A DNA stretch of 64,000 bases from Campylobacter concisus (lineage in GTDB: Bacteria; Campylobacterota; Campylobacteria; Campylobacterales; Campylobacteraceae), in the NCBI RefSeq assembly GCF_015229955.1, contig NZ_JAAKYZ010000007.1, forward strand, positions 24,345 through 88,344. Direction: 5' to 3'. A program made the position numbers and the translations under genes. The notes beneath the pieces are model-generated. The model did not search any database. It had not been told where the DNA came from and worked only from the letters and a program-made list of their open reading frames with translations. Shown piece by piece: positions 55,712 to 64,000 of this stretch. How positions within the stretch are numbered: position 1 is the stretch's first letter; each line of letters begins with the position of its first letter.

Positions 55712-56779
55712 ATGAAAATTGAAAAAATTACTATAGAAGGCTATAAATCCATAAAATCATTAAAGGATTTTGAGTTAAAGAATATCAATATATTAATAGG
55801 TGCAAATGGAGTCGGTAAAAGTAATTTTATATCCGTTTTTAAAATGGTTAACTACATGTTATATAAACAGCTTCAAGAGCATACCTTAGATAAAGGTCCT
55901 GATAGCTTTTTATACTTCGGAAGAAAAATTACAAATCAAATATCACTAAAATTTGAATTCGGATCAAACGGTTATGACGTTGCATTAGTCCCAACACAGA
56001 ATAACCAGCTACTAATACAACGAGAGCATGTTAGATTTCTCGAATACAGCTATACAATAGGAGAAAATATTTTTGAAAGCAATCTATCTCAAGCAGAAGC
56101 CTATGCACGATCAAGAAGTGTAGGCAAATACTCTTTGGATGGTATTCAAAAATGGAAACTCTATCATTTTCACGATACGGGAGAAACATCACCCATAAAG
56201 GGCGTATGCCAAGCTAACGACAATATAATATTTAAAGCAAATGCTCAAAACATTTCCGCATATTTAAAAAGATTAAAGGATGACTATTTAGATTACTATG
56301 AAAAAATAGTTTCGACTATACAAGATGTAGCGCCTTTCTTTGGTGGATTCATTCTTAGGGGCTCTGATTATATTCAACTTGAATGGTATGATAAATCAGA
56401 TCCTGATACCCCATTTAAAGCTCATATGCTTTCAGACGGAACATTACGCTTTATATGTTTAGCCACTCTTTTATTACAGCCTTTTGAGCTAATGCCTGAT
56501 ACTATTATCATAGATGAACCTGAGCTAGGGCTTCATCCGTTTGCGATAAATATTCTAAGCGCACTCATTAAAAGAGTTGCCGAAAGAAAGCAAATAATTA
56601 TCTCATCTCAGTCGGTAGAGCTTATAAACTATTTTACTCCAGAGGATATTATAGTAGTAGATAGAAAGAATAAAGAAACGGTCTTTGAGCGGTTAAAAGA
56701 GGAAGAGTTGGGCGATTGGCTACAAGACTATACGATGGGTGAAATTTGGAAAAGCAACTTAATAGGCGGTAGGCCATGA
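55712..56779 (+). CDS. AAA_21/SMC-like ATPase of a two-gene ATPase-DUF4276 module
   Basis: This 355-residue ABC/SMC-type ATPase has IEGYKSIKSLKDFELKNINI and Walker A LIGANGVGKSNFI at the N-terminus, the signature-like MLSDGTLRFICLATLLLQ, Walker B DTIIIDEPELGLHPF and the H-loop region IIISSQSVELINYF. The insert is short, without long coiled coils. It overlaps the DUF4276 gene by 4 bp, so both are made together. Pairs of this ATPase type with a TOPRIM-like partner (OLD, PARIS) are antiphage systems; a defence role is inferred. Confidence 0.85.
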   Translation: MKIEKITIEGYKSIKSLKDFELKNINILIGANGVGKSNFISVFKMVNYMLYKQLQEHTLDKGPDSFLYFGRKITNQISLKFEFGSNGYDVALVPTQNNQLLIQREHVRFLEYSYTIGENIFESNLSQAEAYARSRSVGKYSLDGIQKWKLYHFHDTGETSPIKGVCQANDNIIFKANAQNISAYLKRLKDDYLDYYEKIVSTIQDVAPFFGGFILRGSDYIQLEWYDKSDPDTPFKAHMLSDGTLRFICLATLLLQPFELMPDTIIIDEPELGLHPFAINILSALIKRVAERKQIIISSQSVELINYFTPEDIIVVDRKNKETVFERLKEEELGDWLQDYTMGEIWKSNLIGGRP

Positions 56780-57471
56780 GAACAGTATATATAGTATGCG
56801 AAGGTCAAACCGAAGAGAAATTTATAAAGGACGTATTTATTCCACATTTTAACTTCGAGCAAAAGGATATTTATATTACGCCGTTTTGTTCAAAAACCTC
56901 CATATGCAACAATAAAGTACATAAAGGAGGCGGTTTGTCTTATAGTAAAATCAAGCAAGAAGTTCTTAATCTTTTAAGAAGACAAGATAACCCGTATGTA
57001 ACCACTATGTTTGACTACTATGCTCTTGATACAAATTTCCCTGGCCACAATCAACTAAACGCAATCCCGGATATATATAAAAAAGTTAAACATTTGGAGG
57101 AAAAATTTAAAGACGATATAAATTCAATTTTTTCTAATAATAGATTTTTCCCGTATATACAACCGCATGAATTTGAAAGCTTACTTTTTAGTGATATAAA
57201 CGAAATAGTAAAAGCAGATCCCGACTGGAATCAAAGAGCAACTCTAATAAGCTCTTTATCAGCAATAGTTAATCAGTGTCCAAACCCAGAAGAAATTAAC
57301 AATTCTTATAATACCAGTCCATCTCATAGATTGTCCAAAATTCTAAATTCACCAAAATACAGAAAAGTATTACATGGAGCCACCATAGCTAAAAATATCG
57401 GCATAGAAAATATTAGGCAAAAATGTAAACATTTTGATGAATGGTGCAATAATAAAAATTTATTTCCATAG
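56776..57471 (+). CDS. DUF4276 (TOPRIM-like) partner of the ATPase
   Basis: This 231-residue protein has the DUF4276 start RTVYIVCEGQTEEKFIKDVF, whose Glu pair resembles the TOPRIM acidic site, then TTMFDYYALDTNFPG with the possible metal Asp, PHEFESLLFSDI, and the family C-terminus SHRLSKILNSPKYRKVLHGA to FDEWCNN. It is probably a nuclease or nucleotide-processing effector controlled by the adjacent ATPase. A 6-bp inverted repeat follows its stop. Confidence 0.82.
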   Translation: MRTVYIVCEGQTEEKFIKDVFIPHFNFEQKDIYITPFCSKTSICNNKVHKGGGLSYSKIKQEVLNLLRRQDNPYVTTMFDYYALDTNFPGHNQLNAIPDIYKKVKHLEEKFKDDINSIFSNNRFFPYIQPHEFESLLFSDINEIVKADPDWNQRATLISSLSAIVNQCPNPEEINNSYNTSPSHRLSKILNSPKYRKVLHGATIAKNIGIENIRQKCKHFDEWCNNKNLFP

Positions 57472-57483
57472 TTTTATACTATG
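57467..57483 (+). terminator. Small hairpin at the end of the ATPase-DUF4276 unit
   Basis: CATAGT and ACTATG form a perfect 6-bp stem with a 5-nt T-rich loop, overlapping the stop codon. It is short and lacks a long T-run. Confidence 0.35.
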
Positions 57484-57503
57484 TTCAATACTTTAAAAAT
57501 AAT

Positions 57504-58811
57504 TTACTGATTGATCTTATCAAGTAGCTCTTCGACCTCTTCAAGCGCAAAGGCTTCTTCTGAGCTTTGTTTTAAGAAATTTTCCATAAATTCTTTTTTT
57601 GAGATCGCAAGGTCAAGCTCCTTGTCGCTACCCTTTTGATAAGCACCGATACGAAGCAAGACTTCGTTTTCTTTTAAAAGCGAGTAAAGACGCTTAAATT
57701 TCATCGCGTTTAGCTTGTGCTCTTTACTGATCACATCGCCCATGACACGCGAGGCCGAGTTTTGGATATTGATAGGTGGATATATGCCAAAGTCCGTTAG
57801 CTCACGACTTAGCACGATGTGGCCGTCTAGGATAGAGCGGCTTTGGTCAGCTATCGGATCGCTCATATCATCGCCTTCAACTAGCACGGTGAAAAATGCC
57901 GTGATACTGCCCTTACCCTCCTCTTTGCCGGCGCGCTCCATTAGCTGTGGTAAGAGCGTGAGTGAGCTTGGTGGATAGCCTTTTGATGTAGGTGGCTCTC
58001 CAAGCGCAAGGCCGATCTCACGCTGTGCCATCGCAAAACGTGTTACGCTATCCATGATAAAAAGCACGTCATTTCCTTGTTGTTTGAAGTACTCAGCCAC
58101 GCTCATCGCACAAAATGCGCCATACTTTCGCATGAGCGAGCTGTCATCACTGGTCGCTACGATGATCACGGTGCCCTCCAGGTCGCCGCCTAGGTTTTTT
58201 TCTATAAATTCAGGTACCTCGCGACCACGCTCGCCTATTAGTGCGACTACTTTTATTGGTGCCAGTGTGTTTTTTACGATCATGCCCATGAGGGTTGATT
58301 TGCCTACGCCTGAGCCTGCAAAAATTCCCAGCTTTTGCCCTTTACCACAAGTAAGCAGTCCATCTATCGTCTTTATGCCGACGCTAAAAGGCTCGTTTAT
58401 AAGCCCTCTCTTCATCGCATCTATCGGTGCTCTCATGATCGGCATGTACTCGGTTGTATCAATCGCGCCTTTACCATCTATGGGCTTCATAAATGGATCG
58501 ACCACGCGCCCAAGCAAATTTGGCCCCACAGGTATGCTCATGCCCTGATCGCTCTCATAGACGAAGTCGCCTATCCTAAAGCCCTCAACAAAGCCAAATG
58601 GGCTGATATAAGCGCCATCTGTCTTTATTTGTGTAACCATGCCAAGACCATTTTTACTCTTATCTTTTGCAACTATACGCACGATGTCCCCGATGCTTGG
58701 GCGAAGTCCAGTGATTTCGATAGTTGTAGCTGTGATTTTGGTTATGATGCCAAATGTGTTTGAGAGTTTCACACCCTCTTTAAGCTTTAAATTTATATGC
58801 TCTAAGCTCAA
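57504..58811 (-). CDS. fliI: Flagellar export ATPase FliI
   Basis: This 435-residue F1-like ATPase energises flagellar type III export. Walker A is [15 protein letters not shown], with [16 protein letters not shown], Walker B in [20 protein letters not shown], and [20 protein letters not shown]. The N-terminal beta-barrel is present. The ATG overlaps the folE stop by 4 bp, so folE-fliI are coupled. Confidence 0.97.
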   Translation of the reverse strand: MSLEHINLKLKEGVKLSNTFGIITKITATTIEITGLRPSIGDIVRIVAKDKSKNGLGMVTQIKTDGAYISPFGFVEGFRIGDFVYESDQGMSIPVGPNLLGRVVDPFMKPIDGKGAIDTTEYMPIMRAPIDAMKRGLINEPFSVGIKTIDGLLTCGKGQKLGIFAGSGVGKSTLMGMIVKNTLAPIKVVALIGERGREVPEFIEKNLGGDLEGTVIIVATSDDSSLMRKYGAFCAMSVAEYFKQQGNDVLFIMDSVTRFAMAQREIGLALGEPPTSKGYPPSSLTLLPQLMERAGKEEGKGSITAFFTVLVEGDDMSDPIADQSRSILDGHIVLSRELTDFGIYPPINIQNSASRVMGDVISKEHKLNAMKFKRLYSLLKENEVLLRIGAYQKGSDKELDLAISKKEFMENFLKQSSEEAFALEEVEELLDKINQ

Positions 58812-59380
58812 AAATGCGTTTCCCTAGGAGAGTTTATAAGTGAGAAAAATTCTCGCCTTGTGTCTGCGTTTTTGATAAAGCAGCCTCTAAGTGCTGAGGT
58901 CGTGGTGGTTGAGTTTATCTTTTGCACACCTCTCATCTCAACGCACATATGTCTAGCCTCGACGACAACTCCAACACCTTTTGGAGCGATTACGTCCTCA
59001 AGCGCCTTTGCGATCTGCTCAGTCATTTGCTCTTGAATTTGTAAGCGTCTTGCGTAGATATTTACCATGCGTGGAATTTTACTAAGGCCAACAACCTTGC
59101 CATTTGGGATGTACGCCACATGCACACGGCCGATAATAGGTAGTAAATGGTGCTCACAAAGACTGTAAAATTCGATGTTTCGCATTAAAACCATTTCGTT
59201 ATTTGAGCTAGTAAAAAGTGCGTCACCAAGAACCTCTTTTGGATCTTCATCATATCCGCTAGTTAGAAATTTAAATGCTTTAAAGACACGCTCAGGCGTC
59301 TTTATAAGGCCTTCTCTATTTGGATCTTCGCCTATTATCGTTAGCATGTTTTTAACCGAATTTTCAAAACTCTCTTGCAT
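58808..59380 (-). CDS. folE: GTP cyclohydrolase I
   Basis: This 190-residue type I enzyme makes dihydroneopterin triphosphate from GTP for folate. It has [20 protein letters not shown], the Zn-binding [33 protein letters not shown], and [18 protein letters not shown] with the second Zn Cys. The usual C-terminal end is present. It leads the folE-fliI pair. Confidence 0.97.
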   Translation of the reverse strand: MQESFENSVKNMLTIIGEDPNREGLIKTPERVFKAFKFLTSGYDEDPKEVLGDALFTSSNNEMVLMRNIEFYSLCEHHLLPIIGRVHVAYIPNGKVVGLSKIPRMVNIYARRLQIQEQMTEQIAKALEDVIAPKGVGVVVEARHMCVEMRGVQKINSTTTTSALRGCFIKNADTRREFFSLINSPRETHF

Positions 59381-59478
59381 AAAATTTTCTCCATAATTTT
59401 ATTGCCAGATTCTACGTTAAAACGCCTTTTATATCTATAAAAATTTACAAATTTACAATGAAATAAGGAAAATTCTGC

Positions 59479-59484
59479 TATATT
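59479..59484 (+). promoter_or_regulatory. Possible -10 element (TATATT) for tig-clpP operon
   Basis: TATATT lies 35 bp before the tig ATG within AT-rich DNA. AAGGA sits 5 bp before the start codon. Confidence 0.4.
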
Positions 59485-59518
59485 TTGGGCTAAAAATTTG
59501 TATTCATAAAGGAATTAG

Positions 59519-60850
59519 ATGGAAATCAAAACAAAAGCTCTAGATAGCGTAAATACCTTAGCAAGCACGACTATAAGTGCGGATGCTATAAAATCTAGCG
59601 TAGAAAAACTAGCAAAAAAAGCAGCAAAAACTATGAAAGTAGATGGCTTTAGACAAGGCCATGTGCCAGTTGCTATTGTGCTAAAACGCTACGAAAAAGA
59701 GCTAACTAATGATGCTGAGCAAGATGTTTTAAGAGATGTAGTCGAAGAGGCTATAAAACAAGCAGGAAAGAAAAGTGACGATCTTATCGGCGAGCCTATC
59801 GTTTCAAAATTTGATAGAAAAGATGGCAAGATCGACGTTGAGCTAACAGTTTCATTTAAACCAAGCGTCGATGTGAGCGGCTATGAGAGCTTGATACCTG
59901 AGTTTTCAAACCCACGTGTTTTGAAAAAAGATATCGATGAGAAGAAAACTGAACTTTTAAAAATGATAGCTCCACTTGAGAAAATTGATGGCAAAAGAGG
60001 TCTAAAGGTTGGCGATTTTGCTAAATTTGACTTTGAAGGCTTTGTTGATGGCGTTGCATTTGATGGTGGTAAGGCTGAAAACTATGTGCTTGAGATCGGC
60101 TCAAATCAATTCATTCCAGGCTTTGAAGATGGTATGGTAGGCATAAAAGCTGGTGGCGAAAAAGATATCGAGGTTAAATTCCCAGAAAACTATGGAGCTA
60201 CACATTTAGCTGGCAAAGACGCCGTTTTTAAAGTCAAACTTCATGAAATTCAAGAGAAAAAAATTCCTGAAAAACTAGATGAAGAGATGCTAAAAACTTT
60301 ACTTCCAAATGAAGAAAAACCAACTGAAGAGCTACTTGATGAGCGCATAAAAGAGCAAATCCGTCAAGAGAAAATTTATAAACTTATAAATGATGAGCTT
60401 AAGCCAAAATTTGCTGAAGCTGCGGTCGAGAAATTTAAATTTGACGTGCCAAAAAATATTGTCGAGCAAGAGATTGATATGCAGTTTAGAAACGCATGGA
60501 GCTCATTTACTCCAGATGATATGAAAAAATTTAGAGAGGACAAAGATGCTCTTTCTAAAAAACGTGACGAGTTTAGAAAAGACGCTGAAAATAGCGTTCG
60601 TTTAACTTTCATCATCGATGAACTAGCTCGTGTAAGAGGCGTAAAAGTAAGCGATCAAGAGGTCGTTCAAGCGATCTATTTTGAGGCGTATAGAAGTGGT
60701 CAAGATCCAAAAGCACACCTTGAGATGTACCGCAACCAAGGCATGCTCCCAGCTATAAAGATGTCAATGATCGAAGAGAAGCTATTTGGTGAGCTATTTA
60801 ACAAAGAAAAAGACGAGAAAAAAGCAAGTAAAAAAGAGAAGGCCGAGTAA
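59519..60850 (+). CDS. tig: Trigger factor
   Basis: This 443-residue ribosome-bound chaperone and prolyl isomerase has the ribosome-docking loop GFRQGHVP in the N-domain, the FKBP-type domain [20 protein letters not shown] to [20 protein letters not shown], and a helical C-domain. It heads the tig-clpP-GGDEF-def-comM series and shares one base with clpP. Confidence 0.97.
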   Translation: MEIKTKALDSVNTLASTTISADAIKSSVEKLAKKAAKTMKVDGFRQGHVPVAIVLKRYEKELTNDAEQDVLRDVVEEAIKQAGKKSDDLIGEPIVSKFDRKDGKIDVELTVSFKPSVDVSGYESLIPEFSNPRVLKKDIDEKKTELLKMIAPLEKIDGKRGLKVGDFAKFDFEGFVDGVAFDGGKAENYVLEIGSNQFIPGFEDGMVGIKAGGEKDIEVKFPENYGATHLAGKDAVFKVKLHEIQEKKIPEKLDEEMLKTLLPNEEKPTEELLDERIKEQIRQEKIYKLINDELKPKFAEAAVEKFKFDVPKNIVEQEIDMQFRNAWSSFTPDDMKKFREDKDALSKKRDEFRKDAENSVRLTFIIDELARVRGVKVSDQEVVQAIYFEAYRSGQDPKAHLEMYRNQGMLPAIKMSMIEEKLFGELFNKEKDEKKASKKEKAE

Positions 60851-61440
60851 TGAGCTATTACGTTCCTGTCGTAGTTGAAAGAACTAGTAGAGGTGAGCGA
60901 AGCTATGATATATATTCCCGTCTTTTAAAAGACAGGATCGTTATGCTAAGTGGCGAGATAGAGGACGGCATGGCTGCTTCTATCGTCGCTCAGCTGTTAT
61001 TTTTAGAGGCTGAAGATCCAGATAAAGATATCTATCTATATATAAACTCACCAGGTGGCGTGATAACAAGTGGCTTTAGTATCTATGACACGATGAACTA
61101 CATAAAGCCAGATGTTTGCACGATCTGCATCGGCCAAGCTGCTAGTATGGGTGCATTTTTGCTAAGCTGTGGTGCGCCAAGTAAAAGATATGCATTGCCA
61201 AATTCTCGCATCATGATACACCAACCACTTGGCGGCGCTAGAGGACAAGCGACTGATATCGAGATACAAGCTCGTGAAATTTTGCGTATGAAAGAGATTT
61301 TAAACGGAATTTTGGCCAAAAATACAGGTCAGAAGCTAAGTAAGATCGTAAAAGATACTGAACGTGACTTCTTTATGAGTTCGGCCGAAGCCAAAGAGTA
61401 CGGACTTGTTGATAAAATTTTGGAGAAAAGTTTTAAATAA
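60850..61440 (+). CDS. clpP: ATP-dependent Clp protease proteolytic subunit
   Basis: This 196-residue serine peptidase has the catalytic Ser99 in [13 protein letters not shown], His124 in [14 protein letters not shown], and the Asp in [28 protein letters not shown] is the handle region. It degrades proteins with ClpA/X unfoldases. The length is normal for the family. Confidence 0.98.
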   Translation: MSYYVPVVVERTSRGERSYDIYSRLLKDRIVMLSGEIEDGMAASIVAQLLFLEAEDPDKDIYLYINSPGGVITSGFSIYDTMNYIKPDVCTICIGQAASMGAFLLSCGAPSKRYALPNSRIMIHQPLGGARGQATDIEIQAREILRMKEILNGILAKNTGQKLSKIVKDTERDFFMSSAEAKEYGLVDKILEKSFK

Positions 61441-61448
61441 GGCCCAAA

Positions 61449-62471
61449 GTGATAAAGATAGATAATGCACCAGACCCTAAGAAAAAAGTGGTTGAGGTAA
61501 AACATATTCTAGAAAAAGAAAAGGTAGATATCTACAGATTTTCAGAAAATGTTTTGCATGAATTAAGCGACGATAATGTTCCATCTACGCCAAACAATTA
61601 CTCTATTTATTTTGAGAAAATGCTTGATGGACAGCCTGATGAATTTAGAAAAGAGATCGGTGATATTATAGTCGCAAATTCTGAAATCTCAGTGCCTACA
61701 AATGGTAATATCTCTATTGAAAAAGAGATAAAGCAAGGATTTATCCAGATAAAAAGCATGCTTCAAGCCGTGGTGCTAATCTATAAAAATTTAGGCATCA
61801 TGAGAGGCCTAGTGCAAAAGCGGATGGATGCACTCAAAAACAATACAAATATCCTAGCTCTTCAAAATATTTTAAGCGCATTTAACCATGACTTAATAAA
61901 ATTAAACAGCCTTATGGATAAGCATCTTGATGTCATTAAAGTAAGCTATGACGAAGTAGCCAAGATGCTTAAATCTATTGAAGAGCAGTCGATTTATGAT
62001 ACGACATATGACGTCTATAATAAAAAATTTCTAGTAGCCACAGTACAAAGTGAAGTAGAAGCCGTTAAAAGATATGGCTATAACGCATCGTTTTTATTAG
62101 TAAGAGCAAAAGATAGATTTACAAATCGTGTTAAAAATTTAAAAGAGCGAAACAATATGTATAAAGCTATATCACAGCTTCTTTTAAGAACTTCTAGAAG
62201 AAGTGATATAGTGGCTCATTACGGAGATGGCTGTTTTGCTATGGTTATGAAATATACTGACGAAAATGGCACAAAACAAGCCGGTAGTAGAATTTTAAAT
62301 ATGCTTTCGTCTATACCTTGGAAGATAGATGGTGAAGAGTGCAAACTCGACATCCAAGTGGTTTCAAGCATGATAACAAAAACAAGAAGTGCTGAAGAAT
62401 TAATCTCTTACTCGTTAGATCAACTAATACTAACACAAGATGATGAGCAGCCTATATTTTTGGGTGAATAA
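61449..62471 (+). CDS. GGDEF-fold protein with degenerate active site
   Basis: This 340-residue cytosolic protein has a helical N-terminal region and a C-terminal GGDEF fold: YDTTYDVYNKKFLVATVQSE replaces the usual D-x-LT-x-L-x-N-R, and the signature position reads HYGDGCFAMVM. Two of the GGDEF acidic residues are lost, so cyclase activity is doubtful; it may bind c-di-GMP or a partner. The start is GTG with AAGG upstream. Its place between clpP and def is conserved in Campylobacter. Confidence 0.82.
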   Translation: MIKIDNAPDPKKKVVEVKHILEKEKVDIYRFSENVLHELSDDNVPSTPNNYSIYFEKMLDGQPDEFRKEIGDIIVANSEISVPTNGNISIEKEIKQGFIQIKSMLQAVVLIYKNLGIMRGLVQKRMDALKNNTNILALQNILSAFNHDLIKLNSLMDKHLDVIKVSYDEVAKMLKSIEEQSIYDTTYDVYNKKFLVATVQSEVEAVKRYGYNASFLLVRAKDRFTNRVKNLKERNNMYKAISQLLLRTSRRSDIVAHYGDGCFAMVMKYTDENGTKQAGSRILNMLSSIPWKIDGEECKLDIQVVSSMITKTRSAEELISYSLDQLILTQDDEQPIFLGE

Positions 62472-62485
62472 GTAGGAGTTTGAGC

Positions 62486-63004
62486 TTGATCTTAGAGGTT
62501 TTATCTTATCCAAATAAAAAACTTTATGAAGTTTCAAAAGAAGTTAAAAATTTTGATGAGGAACTTCACAAACTACTTGATGATATGTATGATACGATGA
62601 TTGCAAAAGAGGGCATCGGTCTTGCTGCTATTCAGATAGGTGTCGCAAAAAGAATTTTTATTATAAATCTAGCCAATGACGAGGGCGTACAAGATAAAGA
62701 AAATTTAATCGAAATCATAAATCCAAAGTTTGAACTACGTGAAGGAGAATGCATCTACCAAGAGGGTTGCCTTAGTGTGCCTGGATATTATGAAAATGTA
62801 AAAAGAAATGAAGTTGTGGCCATCAAATATCAAGACCGCTTTGGCAAAGAGCAAAGCTTAAAGGCTGATGGGCTTCTAGCAATCGCTATCCAGCATGAAA
62901 ATGATCATTTAGATGGACATCTTTTTATAGAAAAAATTGGCTTTAATAAACGTAAAAAATTTGATAAGGAATACAAAAAGCAAAAAAAAGAAAAAGCTTC
63001 ATGA
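62486..63004 (+). CDS. def: Peptide deformylase
   Basis: This 172-residue metalloenzyme removes N-formyl groups from new proteins. Motif I is GIGLAAIQIG, motif II EGCLSVPGY (metal Cys) and motif III IQHENDHLDG (HExDH). I place the start at TTG 62486 (MILEVLSYPNKKLY), 7 bp after AGGAG; a TTG two codons earlier would abut that site. The stop overlaps the comM start as ATGA. Confidence 0.94.
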   Translation: MILEVLSYPNKKLYEVSKEVKNFDEELHKLLDDMYDTMIAKEGIGLAAIQIGVAKRIFIINLANDEGVQDKENLIEIINPKFELREGECIYQEGCLSVPGYYENVKRNEVVAIKYQDRFGKEQSLKADGLLAIAIQHENDHLDGHLFIEKIGFNKRKKFDKEYKKQKKEKAS

Positions 63005-63888
63005 AATCTTTAAGATGTGCTACTTACGGCGATGGACTAAAGATAATTGATGTTGAGTCTATCTTCTCTCGCGGGCTTCCTGGTTTTAGCATCGTTGGGC
63101 TTGCAAGCACAAGCATAAAAGAGAGTACAGAACGCGTAAAGGCAGCACTTCTAGCACTTGATTTTTCCTTCCCAGCACAAAAGATAACCATAAATTTATC
63201 TCCTTCAGATCTGCCAAAGAGTGGCTCACATTTTGATCTAAGTATCGCCCTTTTAATCGCCCTTCAAAAGGTAAAAAGCTTAGAGAAAATTTTTGTCTTT
63301 GGCGAGCTTGGGCTTGATGGAAGCGTAAAAAGCACAGCAAATTTATTTTCTATTTTACTTTTTTTAAGCACGCAGGTAAAAAACGTAAAAGTCTTAGTGC
63401 CAAAAGAGATAGCGCAAAAAGCTTCTATGATCCCAAATTTAGAGATTTGTGCGGTTAGTACTCTAGAGGAAGCGATTAGATTTTTTAATGACGCAGAATT
63501 TGCAAAAAGTATACGTTTTAACGCTACTCATGAACTATTTTCAAATGTGATAGAAATTTCTGGTAAAAGATACGTTCCAAATTTAAACTTCGAGCTTGAT
63601 TTTAAGGATGTTTTGGGTCAAGAAAGAGCTAAAAGAGCCTGCATTATTGCAGCTGTTGGCATGCACAATATTTTATTTGAAGGCAGTCCAGGTAGCGGCA
63701 AAAGCATGTGTGCAAAACGCCTCGTTTATATCATGGCGCCACAAAGCCTAGAAGAGGTGCTAAAGTCTGCCGCTTACCGCTCTTTAAACCTTCAAGATAG
63801 CGAATTTACAAGTATTAGAGCTTTTCGCTCGCCACATCACACCTCGACAAAAAGTTCAATATTTGGTGGTGGCTGTGAAATTCAATAA
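63001..63888 (+). pseudogene. comM: comM/yifB (Mg chelatase-like AAA+ helicase), truncated by an insertion element
   Basis: The reading frame gives 295 residues of the ComM/YifB family, about 500 long when complete: the N-terminal LonC-like domain (LPGFSIVGLASTSIKESTER, INLSPSDLPKSGSHFDLSIA), then Walker A FEGSPGSGKSMCAKRL, ending at FRSPHHTSTKSSIFGGG. The following residues CEIQ and the stop come from insertion-element DNA starting at about 63874. ComM promotes branch migration in natural transformation. The truncated product lacks Walker B and the rest of the ATPase, so it is probably inactive. Confidence 0.88.
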
Positions 63889-63919
63889 AAGTTGCGAATA
63901 GTTCAATAAAAGTTGCGAA
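63881..63919 (+). repeat. Two 18-bp direct repeats at the element end
   Basis: TTCAATAAAAGTTGCGAA occurs at 63881-63898 and again at 63902-63919, a 21-bp period. These look like terminal transposase-binding sites. Confidence 0.85.
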
Positions 63920-63973
63920 CATATGTTGTTTTTATAATTTATTAAAATATTTTATTTTAAAAAGGATTATTTC

Positions 63974-64000
63974 ATGGTTGACTACAATACAAAAGCAAAG
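63974..64000 (+). CDS. Start of probable transposase (IstA-like), cut by window edge
   Basis: An ATG with AAGGA nine bases upstream opens the frame MVDYNTKAK before the window ends. IS21 IstA proteins often begin MVDY. Only nine residues are visible, so the identity rests on the context of the element end. Confidence 0.45.

Larger units (their letters stand above)
63874..64000 (+). mobile_element. Left end of an insertion sequence, probably IS21 family
   Basis: Homology to comM stops after the GGG codons at 63865-63873, and the new DNA starts TGTGAAATTCAATAAAAG. It contains two 18-bp direct repeats and is followed by a short leader and a transposase-like start. A TG end with multiple terminal repeats is typical of IS21 elements. 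The right end and target duplication lie outside. Confidence 0.65.

Noticed and set aside
55712..57471. Naming the ATPase-DUF4276 pair as PARIS
   Set aside because: PARIS uses a DUF4435 effector; the C-terminal motifs here are those of DUF4276.
58054..58548. Plus-strand open frame of 164 codons
   Set aside because: It is antisense to fliI, whose ATPase motifs are complete.
63881..63919. CRISPR array
   Set aside because: There are only two 18-bp repeats with a 3-bp spacer at an insertion-element end.

Overview
The window is Campylobacterota chromosome, most likely a non-thermophilic Campylobacter (C. concisus-like; species inferred, not proven). The evidence is AT-rich DNA, family-typical proteins, the tig-clpP-GGDEF-def run beside folE-fliI, and the dense tail-to-head overlaps of genes. 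No phage, plasmid or CRISPR array was seen.

Region 1 (1-14225) is a plus-strand surface-glycan island, visibly more AT-rich than the rest. It opens with the end of phosphonate (2-aminoethylphosphonate, AEP) synthesis: a 5'-truncated phosphonopyruvate decarboxylase and a fused AEP cytidylyltransferase/transaminase. A Wzx-type flippase, an FkbM methyltransferase, a GT10 transferase, a methyltransferase interrupted by one amber codon and carrying a G8 tract, a beta-propeller protein, two GT4 and two GT2 transferases, a sulfotransferase and an unidentified protein follow. Together they look able to make, export and decorate a glycan with AEP, methyl and perhaps sulfate groups. The island ends 0.56 kb before tRNA-Val.

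Region 2 (14226-36080) mixes housekeeping genes with decayed DNA. Intact genes include an AGCS symporter, rarA, a flavin-type oxidoreductase, ung, a YbaK-type deacylase, thrS-infC, gdhA, a SUKH-family gene, pycA, hemJ, lspA-glmM, rpsT-prfA, a molbindin, dgkA and exoIII. Between them lie broken genes: a frameshifted small ORF, a nonsense-interrupted ORF, a decayed second copy of the SUKH gene on the other side of gdhA, another multiply frameshifted gene, and the C-terminal stub of a flavocytochrome/fumarate reductase flavoprotein. gdhA is clearly richer in G+C than its surroundings.

Region 3 (36084-49652) holds a diheme peroxidase coupled to a PAS-GGDEF-EAL protein, a pilin-like protein, a MATE exporter, a zinc-uptake operon (znuA, a DUF1007/NicO protein, znuC, znuB) with a divergent Fur-family gene and a perfect palindrome between them, a thioesterase, a methyltransferase, a DMT exporter, a DUF4197 protein, mntP and tRNA-Glu.

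Region 4 (49721-64000) holds a lipoprotein-nfo-fadL-fadD-AAA run, a two-gene ATPase + DUF4276 islet that looks like a defence module, fliI and folE on the minus strand, then tig-clpP-GGDEF-def-comM. comM is cut by an insertion element whose left end, with two 18-bp direct repeats and the first codons of a probable IS21-type transposase, finishes the window.
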